The position numbers and the translations under genes are program-made. A DNA stretch of 64,000 nucleotides. Origin: Mortierella sp. BCC40632 (taxonomy: Eukaryota; Mortierellomycota; Mortierellomycetes; Mortierellales; Mortierellaceae). The notes below the pieces were generated by a model, which had not been told where the DNA came from, did no database searches, and was given only the letters and a program-made list of their open reading frames with translations. The DNA lies in NCBI GenBank assembly GCA_011634665.1, contig WAEK01000002.1:422501-486500 (forward strand), in the 5' to 3' direction. This document shows positions 11,788-23,929 of the stretch, piece after piece. Positions within the stretch are counted from its first letter, which is position 1, and each line of letters starts with the position of its first letter.

Positions 11788-11992
11788 AAGGATTCCATTT
11801 TTTTTTTTTTGCTGGACTGGAAAAAAAAAAAAAAAAAAAAAAAGAAAAGTCGAGTGAGAGCGTGAGAATGTAAAAGTGTGAGAATGTGAGAGTATGTGAG
11901 AGAGACAGATATGTTGACAATGCTATAAGGCTCTAAGACGAGCTTTTGCGCGTTTCCTAGGGTCACGGAAGGAAATTTTGCAAGACAGCACT

Positions 11993-12023
<31 letters not shown>

Positions 12024-12662
12024 GATCGGTCTCATTTGAGCCGAAGGGAAGAAGTTTGCGCACCATTTGAGGCAATTGTAGAGATACTCTCTCTCTCTTC
12101 TTTCTCTTCTTCATCTTCTCTCCACGCACAAACACAACGTACTCATTTACTCATATACCTCACGCCCATTGGATCAAGCCCCGAGTAGTCCCCTTTTTTC
12201 TCATGCACTCCACTTTTTCTCTCTCGTCTATCGGGTAAACGGTACTCCTTTTGGGAGTGTACTCCCAATGAGGTTGGCCAACAGTGGCCAGGTTAGAGGG
12301 CCAGGCAAGAAGAGCAAGAGGGTAAACATCCAAGATTGACACGCTGTCTCCCTCTCACTCTGCCTATCAGCCTGACAGGTGGGTCTTGGTTGCATGATTG
12401 TGCCTCTGGGAAAACTCCTTCCCCGAAGGTGGCACCATGGGCGTTGGACGCTCTCGAGCCTATTTCCCACTCTTTCACACACAAGCACATACAGGCCACT
12501 AGACTCTCTTTATCTCTTGAATTCCTTTCCAGGCAGAATGTGGATGATGACCAAGTAGAGGCATGATTGCAGGCTGTTTGAGAGAAAATCAAACTTTGTG
12601 GCACCCTGGGTCACTTCAATCTTTCCCATGGGCATAAAGTCTCGAGATATCGTTTCTTTCTC

Positions 12663-12727
12663 TCTTTTTTTCTTTTTTCTTTTTTCTTTTTTCTTTTTTC
12701 TTTTTTCTTTTTTCTTTTCTTTTCTTT
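12663..12727. repeat. (CTTTTTT)n array, seven-base period
   Basis: C followed by six T is repeated about nine times, with shorter units at the ends. It sits about 100-160 bases upstream of the M20 dipeptidase start, in its probable promoter or leader. Confidence 0.8.
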
Positions 12728-12820
12728 TTCTTTTTTTTTAACAGAAAAACCCATTCCTCTTCTCTCTCTCCCTTCTCCAACCCACACTTTTTTTTTCTCT
12801 CTTTCTTTCTACACTCTACC

Positions 12821-14497
12821 ATGTCGAACAACGACAGCAAAACTCCTAAATCCGCCTACGCATCCGAGATTAACGATATCATCGAGGGCGAGACCGAATC
12901 TCTCCGCGAACTTAGTCTCAAGGTAAAAAAAAAGAAAAAGAAAAGAAAGAAAGAAAGAAAGAAAAAAAGAATTAAACCCATACTTTCTTTTTCTTGGCAT
13001 TTTAGATCCATGGCAACCCCGAACTTGGTTACAATGAAGTCTTTGCGCATGAGGTCCTGACCAAGTACTTGGAAACCAAAGGATTCAAGGTCACTCGTCA
13101 AGCCTATGACATCAAAACCGCTTTTCTGGCCGAATACGAATCCCCCGCCACGGCCTTGGCCATCTCCACAGGGAAGCCCGTTCGTTCTGTTGGTTTCTGT
13201 TCTGAATACGATGCTCTACCAGGGATCGGTCATGCGTGTGGTCATAATTTGATTGCCATTGCTGGTGTGGCCTCTGCTCTGGCCATCAAGACCATCTTGG
13301 AGAAACATCAAATCCCGGGTCGCGTTCGATTGATCGGTACCCCTGCTGAAGAGACCACAGGAGGCAAGATCCCGTTGATCGAACATGGGGCCTTTGATGG
13401 TTTGGACTGTTGTATGATGACTCATCCATGCCCCGCAGATGTCGTCTACCCAAAGATTCTGTCTGTCGGTGGGTTCTTGGTAGAGTACTTTGGCAGGGCC
13501 TCGCATGCCTCTGCATCGCCGTGGGAAGGTAGGGAATAAGAAAGAGAGAAAGGGAGTGGTGTACCACTCTGCTGCCGACATTTATCCGAGCTCTCTCTCA
13601 TACCCTTTTTTTTTTTTTTTTTTCCTCCCCCCAAATAGGTGTGAATGCTCTGGATGCAATGGTCCAAGCGTACAATGGATTGGGTCTGCTCCGTCAGCAG
13701 ACTCCCACCACCTGCCGTATCCACTGCATCATCACCAATGGTGGTCAAGCAGCCAACAGTAATGTCACCACCAAAGAAGCTGTTCATGGGAAGAATTGTC
13801 GTGTTGCGCCATGGTTAGAAAAGTCAAATACTCATATTTTTTATACTCCTGCTCTCTCCCTCCCTCTCTCTCTCTCTTGACACAAACAGTCATCCCAGAG
13901 TACGCTGCAGGAAAGGTCATGTACCGCTCTACGGTCGCAGAGGATCATGCCAAGTTGAAAGAAAAGGTCATCCGAACTGTCAAGGCCGCCGCCGAATCCA
14001 CCGGTTGTACTATCAAGATCACCGAGGAAATGGAATATCAACCTTTGCCTCACAATGAACCTCTTGCCGCTCGTTATTCCGATTATTCCACTCAACTCGG
14101 TGTCCGGTTCTTGCCTCGTACAGTTCAGGAACAATTGCCCTCAGGCTCAACCGATATGGGCAATGTAGCTCATTATTTGCCCTCTATTCATCCAGTTTAC
14201 AACATCAGTAGCTTGGACAGTATCCCTAACCCTGCCGTCACCAATCATTCTATTGAATTCACCGAGTTGGCAGGAAGTCTAGTGGGTCATCAGACCACCT
14301 TGCGTTCTGCTAAAGGTTTGGCTTTGGTGGCGATGGATGTCTATGTGGAGGAAGGGTTTGCGGAGGCGATCCGATCTGATTTTGAAGAGAGGGTTCTCAA
14401 GGGCAAGTCTCGTACCAAGGCCGAGGGTCTGGCTGAAGTCAAGGCCATGACAGATGCTCTCTCGCGTGTCTCGACAGGTGGATGTGGATGCCATTAA
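12821..14497 (+). CDS. PM20D2: M20-family dipeptidase, PM20D2-like
   Basis: Four exons: 12821-12922, 13006-13528, 13639-13758, 13890-14497. Phase is kept at each junction and the product is 450 aa, close to the 436 aa of human PM20D2. This M20D subfamily hydrolyses dipeptides with a basic C-terminal residue, or amide-linked amino acids. Expected metal ligands are visible: Cys112 and His114 in GHACGHNL, the acidic pair in GTPAEET (149-150), and His174 in MMTHPCP. Asn follows the second His of HACGH, as in PM20D2-like proteins, rather than the Asp of bacterial amidohydrolases. No signal peptide, so cytosolic location is likely. It ends GGCGCH. The gene converges with the GMC oxidoreductase, with only 167 bases between stop codons. 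Confidence 0.9.
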
Positions 14498-14649
14498 AGC
14501 AAAGAATAGAGAAGTAGAAAGAACAACAACAACAAAAGCGCTTTTTATATACATATTTTTATGGGACACTTGTTCTATACCTTTTCTCCCCTCCTAGCTT
14601 GCTTTGTATAAAAGACTACACACACAATCCCACCTCAATATATATATAT

Positions 14650-14655
14650 AATAAA
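14650..14655 (+). terminator. Candidate poly(A) signal of the dipeptidase
   Basis: AATAAA 153 bases after the dipeptidase stop, within a TATATA-rich stretch and just before the convergent GMC stop at 14665. Transcripts of the two genes may therefore overlap. Confidence 0.35.
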
Positions 14656-14664
14656 AAATCCCCT

Positions 14665-16918
14665 TTAAAGTCGTGCGACTGTGGGCTCTACAAGTCTTGC
14701 GACAGGATCTTGCCAATCCTCCTTGATATAGTCGGCAGCTTTCTCCGCAATCATCACCGTTGGTGCACATGTATGAGCCGCAGGAAGTTTTGGCATCACA
14801 CTCGCATCAATCACTCGCAACCGTTCAATTCCATGCACATTCAATCGTGCATCCACCACCGCCATCGGATCCGTCACCGGTCCCATCTTACAGGTCGATG
14901 TTGGATGATAATACGTCTCTGCATATTCTCGCGCATATTTTTCCAAACCTGCATCGTCCGTATCAGGGATAGTGGCCTCTCCTGGAAAGACTTCTCGTCC
15001 TCCTACCTCGGGATCCTCATTCAATCGTCTAGCCAATCGTCGGATGAATTTAACCGCCTCGGCCATGACTCTGGCATCAAACGATTCCGAAAAGTAATTG
15101 GGATCAATCACAGTAGCCATCTCGGATCGAGACTGAACCGGGGATGCTCCCTTCTTGAGTGATTTCTTGGGGACAATGGTGACAGAGCCCGTGGAACAGG
15201 GGTTGAGAAGCAAGGCAATCATACTGAAATAGTTTTTGTGGTCGGGTGCCATGATCGTGGCATGTTTTCGAACATAGAAAGGTGCAAAGATGATCTCGAT
15301 ATGAGGCGATTCAGGTCCGCTAGCCCGTTCAATATACGTTCCTCTTGCCTTCTCTCTCGCCACAAACTCGGGTGCAATTTGTTCCAATCGTACAAAATTG
15401 ACGGCCTCTCCTACTTGACTGCTCATACCTCCTGTACCCAAGAGTTGGTATCGAAGCAATGTAGTGAGAACTCGACCAAAGGCCATTTCTGTTTGGACAG
15501 TATGACTACGGTTTCGAGCCTTGAAGACTACAGAGAGTCCGAGGTGGTCGGCTAGGTTTCGACCTACGCCTGCGAGAGTGTGAACATGGGGGATGGATGG
15601 AATGGGAGCAGGACCGATTCCTGACTCGAGTAGGATATGAGGCGAACCAAACGCTCCACCACAGAGCAACACCTCTCTTACCGCCATGACCCTTCTGAGA
15701 ACTAGGTTATTTTTTATGAAAAATGAATTAGTGTCAGGTCAACAATAATGCAATTACTCGACGGAGAGAAAGAGAGAGAGAAAGAGAGAGAAAGAGAGAG
15801 AAAGAGAGAGCAAAGAAAAGAACCTACCATTCTTATCGTCAATAAACTCGACCCCTGTGGCCATCTTGACACCCTTGCGCATTTGAACCAGAATTCGCTT
15901 GACTTCAGCTCCAAAGACCACTCGGATCTTGCCTCGTCCTACCACCTTGCCATCCTTACCCTTTTGACCAGCTCCTCCAGGAACAATTCCCTTTGGCTTC
16001 AAGAACGCTCTTGACAACGAGCTTCGGACTCCGTCTCGATCGATAAACGTCTGAATCTTGTTCACACCAAGGGTCGAGACTCCATTCAAATCTGGATTCA
16101 ACTCCACTCCCTCAGCCACATTCGCTCGAATAAAACCCTCGGACGATCCATACAAATGATGATGCGTCACTTGCCAGGGTCCTTCTGTCCCATGGTATGC
16201 TGGATCAAACGTCTCGTACTCGGGTTTGGCCACGCGAGAGGTCTTGGGACCCCTTGGGTGTGAAGAAGGAAGTGTAGGGTCATTGAACCCTTCCGACTTT
16301 TTGAAATACGGCAAACATTCTTGATAGGACCAACCCGGGTTCCCGAACGAGGCCCATTCATCGTAATCTGAGGCAGGTCCACGATGGTACATCATGGCAT
16401 TCATGGAACTGGTCCCACCCAACATCTTTCCTCTAGGTTGCTTCATCACTCGACCTCCTGCATGGGTCTGTGGAGTCGTGACAAATTGCCAATCCGTGGC
16501 CATGTCTACTGTGAGGAGATAGACAGAGGGGGTCTTGACGGTCATCAATTCATCCGTGTACCCAGCTTCGAGAACCAGGACATTGACCTTGGGGTCTTCT
16601 GCTAATCGACTTGCCACCACACAGCCGGCACTGCCGCCTTAAAAAAAAAAAAAAAAAAAAAAAAAAGAAAAGAAAAAAAAAAGTCCGATGGTTACTATCA
16701 GGATGCATGTTTGGATCAAGAAAGCACAGAAACCTCTCCATCCCCCTTTTTCCCCCCAAGAGAGTTGTACCTCCAAGGACAATATAGTCATAATGTTCGC
16801 GAGAGTCCTTGTCCTGGTTCCAGGGTCCTTTTCCTTCTTCAGGGAAATGGGTCAGGTTCGAGAGGGTGTTGAGAAATGAAAGACCGGCCTTGAAGAGACC
16901 GGGTCGTGGAGCCAACAT
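14665..16918 (-). CDS. GMC oxidoreductase, choline-dehydrogenase-like
   Basis: Three exons on the minus strand: 16918-16771, 16637-15828, 15701-14665. One base is carried at each junction; 664 aa. The first junction falls inside the FAD dinucleotide-binding glycines: spliced residues 44-55 read DYIVLGGGSAGC. The GMC signatures follow: PRGKMLGGTSSMN, and GAFGSPHILLESGIG at about 335-349. The C-terminal active site has His585 in YYHPTSTCKMG and His629 in AAHTCAPTVMIAEKAAD. Such flavoenzymes oxidise alcohols, choline, aryl alcohols or sugars; the His/His pair is more like aryl-alcohol or glucose oxidases than choline oxidase (His/Asn), so the substrate stays open. The N-terminus (about 25 residues, Arg/Lys-containing and amphipathic) might be a weak mitochondrial presequence. 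Confidence 0.9.
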
Positions 16919-17260
16919 GGTGTTTTCTTTTTCTTTTCTTTTCTTTTCTCTCTCTCTCTATCTCTCTCTCACACTCTTTTGCTGTGTGTCTTAAAAAATG
17001 AAAAATGAATGGGGCAGGAAAGGAAGAGAAAGAAAAAATGGCGGGTGTTGGTTTTTTTTTTTTTTTTTTTTGGAAACCAACCAAAAAAAAAAAAAAAAGA
17101 GTTGGGGTGGAAGAGAGAACGAGATGTTTGGGATCTGGAACAGACAAGATGAAGAAGAGATAATAATGCAGAATAAAAAAAATAAAAAATAAGCCGGAAT
17201 GCCAAGCGTCCAATGTTGATTAAAGAAGAGGAAAAAGAAAAAAGAACGAAGAGACAATCT

Positions 17261-17295
<35 letters not shown>

Positions 17296-17556
17296 CCACT
17301 TACGGCTCGGGTGTGGAAAGAACCGAGCTTTTTTATCGAGAGTATCGGCACTGTCGGGTGCTACAAAAAGTCGTACGTCGGTCTGCTTTAAGTAAAAAAA
17401 AAAGGGGGAGGAAGGGATTCTTATGGCACTCAATGGTTTGTTTGTGTTGCCTTTTTTTTTTTTTTTTTATTGCTTCTTCTCTCAAATATGGTACAATGGG
17501 GGATGTTGCGAATGCGAGCAAAAAAAAAAAAAAAAAAAAAAAAAAAGGAAAATGCT
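16919..17556. other. Intergenic spacer rich in homopolymers
   Basis: Upstream flank of the GMC gene and downstream flank of the dehydrogenase gene. Contains CT/GA arrays, several T or A runs of 15-26 bases (17054-17071, 17083-17098, 17452-17468, 17521-17546) and no gene. Confidence 0.7.
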
Positions 17557-19544
17557 CTACTTCATAGTAGGCATGTTGACGGCAGCCTCGCTGGCATCAG
17601 CATCCTCATGGCGCCAGAGAGCAGTGACAGTCTTGGTCGAGGTGTAGAAGCTAACACCAGACTTGCCATAAAAGTTGACATCTCCTCGGATCGATCCACG
17701 AGAACCAGTGAAGGAGAACATGGGCAAGGGCACGGGAATAGGAACGTTGACACCGACTTGACCAGCATCGACTTCACTTGTGAACTTGCGGGCAGTAGCT
17801 CCACTCTGAGTAAAGATGGCAGTTCCGTTACCATAGGGGTTCTTGTTGACAATCTCAATCGCCTCATCCAAAGTCTCGGCGTTCAAGCAGACAAGAACGG
17901 GGCCAAAGATCTCCTCGCGGTAGCACTCCATGTTGGGCTTGACGTTGGTCAAGATGGTAGGTCCAATAAAGTTGCCCTTCTCGTACTTGGACACAACCAA
18001 GCCACGACCATCCAAGATCAAGTCAGCGCCCTCCTTGACACCCGACTCGATCAAACGCTCAACACGCTTGAGAGAGTCGACCGAGATCAAAGGACCAAGA
18101 TCAGCATCGGCCTCAAAGCCAGAGGTGACCTTGAGCTTCTGGGCGCGCTCGACCAACTCGGGAAGCCACTCCTTGGCCTTGCCGACAAAGACGACGGTCG
18201 AGAGAGCCATGCAGCGCTGACCAGCAGCACCAAAGGCAGCACCAGTGAGCTGGTTCAGGGTATGGTTCTTGTTGGCATCGGGCATGATGATACCGTGGTT
18301 CTTGGCACCAAGGTTAGCCTAGGGAAAGGGAGAAAAAAAGAAAGAAAGAAAAAGGTATTTGTTTAGAGTCGAGAGGATGAAGCAAGAGACCGAGATCGAC
18401 AACATGGCCAGGTCGACCCTTTTGAATAAAAAAGTAAATTTACCTGGACACGCTTGCCGTTACGCGAGCCACGCTCGTGGATGTAGTGTCCAGCCTGGTC
18501 ACTGCCGACAAAGGAGATGGCCTTGATGTGCTCGTTATCGCAGATAAAGTTGACGGTATCACGGGCACCGTGGACAATGTTGAGGACACCAGCGGGGATG
18601 CCAGCCTTTTGGGCCAACTCGGCAAGGATCATGGTAGCACCAGGATCCTTCTCGGAGGGCTTAAGGACACAGGTGTTTCCGATGACGTTGGCAAGAGGGA
18701 ACATCCAGAGAGGAATCATGGCAGGGAAGTTGAAGGGGGTGATACCGGCAACGACACCCAAGGGCTCACGGATGGTGTATGTGTCCATGTCGGTGGCGAC
18801 CTCGAGGTTGTCACCCAACAACATGTGTGGGATAGCACAAGCAGACTCGACGACCTGGAGACCACGGAGAACATCGCCACGGGCATCGGCAAGAGTCTTG
18901 CCCTGCTCAAGAGTGATCGAGTGTGCGAGTCTGTCCATGTTCTCACGGATCAGCAACTGGAGGTCGAGCATCTTGCGCTGACGGTGGAGGATCGAAGTCT
19001 TCTTCCAGGTCTTGAAAGCCTCGGCAGCCGAGTCGGCAGCGAGCTTGAGTTCCTCAGGGGTGGCCTCAGGCACCAGAGTCACCAACTCCTGTGTGGCCTG
19101 TGTCACCCAATCGATATCGGAGGAGAAGAGGAATGTTTAGTCGTTGGGCGCATAGATTGCACAAAAAGGAGTCGGGTGGATTTGGACATGCTCAAAAGAG
19201 TAGACGGAAACATGCAAAACGGTAAAAGGGTGGGAAAAAAAAAAAAAAAAAAAAAAATAGAGAGAAAAATAGGATGTATGTGTATTGACCCTATTGGACT
19301 GCAAAACAAGGCATTCCATCCATTCTTTCTTGAAATGAGAAAGAAAGAATGAGATGCAACTTACAGGGTTGCGGAGCTCGATCCACTTGTCGGTCTTCGA
19401 GTCAATAAACTCGCCGTTGATGAAAAGCTTGGTGCGGGGGACAGCCGCGGCCTGGGCAGCAAAGAGCGAAGGCCGGGAGGTGGACAGGGCACGCTTGAAA
19501 GCGGGATTTGCCGTAACACGGCGCAAAGCAGTGTAGGAAAGCAT
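17557..19544 (-). CDS. ALDH6A1: Methylmalonate-semialdehyde dehydrogenase, mitochondrial
   Basis: Three exons on the minus strand: 19544-19365, 19097-18444, 18318-17557, all joined in phase 0; 531 aa, matching the usual 530-540. The enzyme converts methylmalonate or malonate semialdehyde plus CoA and NAD+ to propionyl- or acetyl-CoA in valine and beta-alanine breakdown. Residues 1-38 form an Arg/Ser/Ala-rich presequence. Family marks: [14 protein letters not shown], the [15 protein letters not shown] stretch, [23 protein letters not shown] and catalytic Cys314 in [10 protein letters not shown]. The C-terminal [18 protein letters not shown] is typical of this CoA-acylating branch. Strong codon bias suggests high expression. 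The upstream flank is GA/CT-rich. Confidence 0.95.
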
Positions 19545-19579
19545 TTTCTTTTTTCTTTTTTTATTTCGTAAAGAGAGAG

Positions 19580-19621
<42 letters not shown>

Positions 19622-20438
19622 AAATGGAAGAAAGAGGAGGAGAGAGGACCAAGGGAGGGAGATGGCGACCAAGGATGAGAGAGCGAGGATGAGGAGAAGA
19701 AGAAGAGAAAAGAAGAAGAGAAAAGAAAAAAAAAAGGGGGGGGGAGAAGAAAAAGACAATGAAATGAATGAGATGAACCACTCAAGGTGAACATTCTCCA
19801 CTCAACGAATGAACTGAGGCCAGGCGGCTGAACCAGGTCGTGGGAAAAATCAGCACGCACGCCACACCCCCTCTCTCCTCCTCTGCCTCTGCCCCACACC
19901 TCTTCTAAACACTGTCTCCGTGCCCGCTCTCGCTCTCGCTCTCTTTCTCTTTTTTTTTTTTTTTTTGCTCTTTGCTCCAACCAGAGTCTTACCTGTTCTT
20001 TAGCCTGCTGCTGTTGCTGTTGCTGCTGCTGCTGCTGCTGTTGCTGCTGCAGGGCCAAGAGAGAAAGAGATGTGGTGTGCCCTGGACTTATCGATCTTTC
20101 TTCTTTCAACCTCCACTGTCGCCTTCTCGCCCCTCAGCCTTGACTTCTCCTGATCTTACTGGCCAATCATGCCCATCTGACTTTGAACCACTGCCTCTCT
20201 TCTTCCGTTCGATCGTCTTCCTCCCTTGTCCCTGCTCACTTTCTCTCTCTCTCTCTCGCTCTCTTCCCTTTCTTCTCTCTCTTCTCTCTCTTCTTTCTTA
20301 CCCCACACCAATTTGGTCAAACTCCTCCTCTTTCTCTCTCTCTCTCTTTGCTTCCTTTTGCTAGGAACTAGAGTCCGATCTCGAGTATCCTTGGCGATCC
20401 TGTTAATTTTTTCTTTCCTTTTTTCTTTTACTTTTATT
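19545..20438. other. Upstream region of the dehydrogenase gene
   Basis: No gene seen. A GA array (19578-19618) lies directly upstream of the dehydrogenase start (CT in its sense direction). A CTG/TTG array occupies 20003-20050, and further CT-rich DNA leads to the 3' end of the AMSH gene at 20439. Confidence 0.7.
20003..20050. repeat. CTG/CAG trinucleotide array
   Basis: About fifteen CTG or TTG triplets. On the minus strand it would read as a fifteen-residue poly-Gln in an otherwise unremarkable frame. No exon could be tied to it. Confidence 0.75.
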
Positions 20439-20753
20439 CTACCGCTTTCGCAGATCGACAATTTCCAGATCCAGGTCCACAAATTCTACATGACCCTCAT
20501 AACATGCATCCTACACAACCCCCATGCAGGAAGGAAAAAAAAAAAAAAAAAAAAAAGAGTGACTCGTTAGTATATTTTTTTTTCTTTGTTCCACCCGAAT
20601 AACTCCCACGGTATCCTTAGATCCTCATGGCTTACAGTATAGATATCATTTTCGCCAGGATGTTGGTGGAACAACGCCTTTTGGCGACAGTTGGTGATCA
20701 CTTGGAGTCCCGGTGGATCTGTCAGTCTAAAGACACCATAACTAGAAAAGAGA

Positions 20754-20790
<37 letters not shown>

Positions 20791-23472
20791 AAGGGAAGAA
20801 TCGTCAGCAAAGAGATAATCATTTTTACCATCAGCCAAAGAGGAGGAGAGGAGAGGTAGTATCCTTCTTTTTCCGAATGAGACCCCCTCCCCCTCCCGCC
20901 CCTAAAAGATACACTTACTCCTTATCGTATTTCGGTGCGCAGACAATAGCGATCGCTTCCGGTAGCATTAGCTGATAGGAACAATGAGTGTGGAGATCCA
21001 CTGAGCTCATAAAACATGTTTGTGTAGGATGAGTCTATTTTTTTTTTTTTCATCCCATGGTCCACGGATAACCGTTACCATTGGAATAAACAAAGTTAGT
21101 CTTTTTTTTTCTTGCTTTCTCTTCCTTCTTTTTTTTTTTTTCAGTTCTTGCTCAACATGCAAAGAGTAGAGGGGGGGAACAAATACAGCCCGAGGGATGA
21201 TTAAAAAAAAGCTTACATGGATCCATCCCAAGGTCATGAGATCCCGGTTACTCTGGAACTCAAAGAGCTCATCCTCGTTGGTGGTCGAACAGGTATCCGA
21301 TGTAGCCGTTTGCTTTGGGATAATCAGGGTCGTCACAGTCAACGTGTTCCTGGACTGATCGGCAAAAAAGAGAGAACCTTTTTGTTAGGGGGACATACAG
21401 AGAGAGGGAGAGAGTAACTGTGACGACAGCTCTGTTCTAGTAGACTTACCAAGACACCAGCCAGAATTCCACATGTCTCTAGGTTCTTGACTGTGTTGGG
21501 TCGGACAATATTCAAAAACCTGTCAAGGAGCCTCACTGGAACGATCAATTTCCTTAGGCCCTCGGTGAAATCTACTCGACATGGAAGAAAATACAAACAA
21601 TAATATCCGATGGATCGTTAGTAATAGCATTCCTCATTTTCTTCCTCCTCTCCTCCCCCTCCCCCCTTTCTTTCCTCTCCTTTTCTAGCGCTTCCGGAAA
21701 TCGATGTAGCGACAATAATAATAACAATAACAAAAAAAAGCGCTACCATGAATATCCTCCTCGAGCGAGATCTTTGGAGGTAGCTTTGGTGGCGCCTGAC
21801 CGTTGACAAGTGCTGGCTTCTCGGGTAACGACGGGGGCGGTCCTCTTGACAACGATGGGGATGGTTCTCTTGGCACGAGATCATTTTGGAAATGTTTGGG
21901 TGGGAGTACTGGGGCTGGTCCTCTTGACACAATGTCGTTTTCAAAGCGTTTGAGTGGGAGTGCTGGGGGTGGTTGAGTAGGTACGAGAACAGGATGTCTA
22001 CAAATAGATATTAATGAACGATAAAAAAAAAATTGAGGTAGAGAGAGACGTCACTCGGATTAGCCAGATTAGCCTAGAAAGAAAGTTGATTTTGAACCAG
22101 GCAAGAAGAAAAAATATAGTCGTCTCCTGTTCCGACTCGCTTACTGGATAGGCATGGGTTGGCGACGATGATGCTCTGGGTATTGAATCTACATGCCATG
22201 TCAGGAATCAGAGAATCAATAAAAACGATTCTCTCTCTCTCTCTCGCCTAAAGAGGAATAAATTGCGGACAAAATTATCAAGTGCTTGGTTACCTGCAAG
22301 ACATGTCCTACATCTTGCTGGGAATGACTAGAGTATTGATGGTGATGCTGGTGCTGGTGCTGATGTTGGTGCTGGTGCTGATGTGGATGAGGTTGATGTG
22401 AGATCGAGTGACCAGCGACCGCAGTATTAATACCAGGTACACCCGCCAGTTCTTCGGCGAGCGACCACCCTGAATGAGGTTGATTACCCGTCCAACGTTC
22501 ATCCTGCGCTTCCTTTGTTACATGAGTCGTATGTGGCTGTAAAGAAGTCTGCTCCTTTCCAGTGTTATTGATCTCTGCAGGGCGAGAATAGTGTTGAAAT
22601 GAGCTTTGTCCCTGTTGAGCGGCGGAGGCTTCTAATTCACTAGCGCGACGCGCTTCTTCTCTTTTCTTAATATATTCCTGATAGTCATTGAATTTCTTGT
22701 CTATGATTGGATTTAGTTTTTCAATTTCGTTCATGGCTACCATAGCAGTCTATATCAGATAAATATCATACCATAACGATTAGTAGGTCTGTGGATCACA
22801 ACGCCTGACACTTTCTCCCTAAAAGAAAAAAAAATCCTCCAAAACCACCAAGGAGCAGTTGGCCTTATCCACACTTTCAGTACCTTTTTGAGATCCGCGA
22901 TGGACTTTTTGTAGTTAGGACTACTGTATTCGCCATGCTTCCTGAGTTCTGAGATCACCAGGCTAGAGTATTACGCAACAAATCAAGACAAAAGAGAGAA
23001 GGAGAAGTGTGTTCACTTGTATGTGAGTCCCTGTGCAAAGATCCTTTGTTGTTGTTTTTGTTTTTGACACGCAGTGATTTTTTTTTGTTTCCCGCCTTTT
23101 AGTGGCACTCACTTGCAGAACCGAAGATAAAGGATATAGCATGTCTGAAGATCGCCTTCCAGCTGATAAATTCTAGCCTTGGGTGGGGCGCAACAAAAAA
23201 TTCATAGTGATTCTCCTCTCTCAATCAGTGACCATGGAATGACAATCTACATGCGCTCGCATGAACAAGCAAGGGGGGCAGCCAGTTGGGTCGCGTGCAG
23301 TAGAATTTTCTCCATTTCTCTCTCTCTCTAAAAAATATATATATACCTGTTTGTAGAGATGCTCTGCGGTACGGATATAGAATCGAATAGGAGTTGAATC
23401 CACCACGATGACCGCGGCTCTCTGGTTGAGCTCCTGCCTCGAATAGCATTTCTCAACCTTTGTCCCGTGCAT
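20439..23472 (-). CDS. STAMBP: AMSH/STAMBP-type JAMM deubiquitinase
   Basis: Eleven exons on the minus strand: 23472-23347, 23177-23113, 22962-22884, 22749-22294, 22188-22145, 21997-21747, 21571-21450, 21354-21217, 21034-20919, 20741-20636, 20510-20439. Phases match throughout; 524 aa. AMSH enzymes are zinc proteases that cut Lys63-linked ubiquitin chains on endosomal cargo with ESCRT. Residues 1 to about 140 form the USP8-dimerisation (MIT-like) helical region, followed by a His-Gln repeat and a Pro-rich linker with recurring 'PxxLPxKxFxND' units. The JAMM core shows Glu372 (NLETCGIL), His427 and His429 (GWIHTHP), Ser437 and Asp440 (SSVD). AMSH-specific second-zinc candidates are His442, Cys484, His491 and His493. 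The last exon is only 24 codons (EIVDLRKR end). The first exon start is the least certain part; an upstream exon is possible. Confidence 0.92.
22345..22385 (-). repeat. In-frame His-Gln repeat in the AMSH gene
   Basis: A degenerate six-base repeat (GGTGCT / GATGTT on the plus strand) encodes alternating His-Gln in exon 4 of the AMSH gene, in the linker between the N-terminal helical region and the JAMM domain. Such His-Gln strings are usually disordered. Confidence 0.75.
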
Positions 23473-23929
23473 GGCTTTATGGATGGCTCCGTACAAGCGA
23501 GAGTGCGGGAAAGAGAGAAAGGGGAGAGAGAGAGATGGAGCTGTCTCAAGATGAAAGGCGTCGTGATGGCTGTAGTAGAGTAATGTACTTTTTTTCTCTT
23601 TCTTGGCGGCAGAAAAGCGCCCATTCGCGCGGTCACGTTTGTGACGTGCAAAGTGAACCTACTGGCGAACAACCTGCCTACAGCCTTATGCCAACCCGTG
23701 CTCTGCACCATGTGTATCTCGTATCCACTGAACCAGGTAAATCTTTTATTTACAGATATTGGGATCCCATCTGGAGAAGGGGGGGAATGAGAGAGAGAGG
23801 GTATCCCTTTTGGATTTTTTTTTTCTTTTTCTTTTCTTTCTTTTTTCCAAATAAAAAGGTATGGCATCCAATATAAACCTCAAACGATTGCACTCGGTCA
23901 ACTCGACCGATCAACTACATTAGTATAAA
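23473..23929. other. Spacer between AMSH and the secreted-protein gene
   Basis: Nothing coding that I can support. It should hold the AMSH promoter and the 3' flank of the secreted-protein gene, and includes a T/CT-rich run at 23815-23848. Confidence 0.55.

Larger units (their letters stand above)
11694..12820. other. Intergenic region between oxidase and dipeptidase
   Basis: No gene seen. Contains the oxidase 3' flank, a run of about 24 A, a GT array (11996-12022), a GAGTGTGAGA-type stretch (11855-11905) and a CT/T-rich tract with a seven-base period (12663-12727) before the next start codon. Confidence 0.7.

Noticed and set aside
11082..12035. 317-codon antisense frame over the FAD oxidase 3' end
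   Set aside because: Shadow of the coding strand plus poly-A/T and GT repeats; no domain.
18477..19352. 291-codon plus-strand frame over the dehydrogenase
   Set aside because: Antisense shadow caused by codon bias in the dehydrogenase exons.
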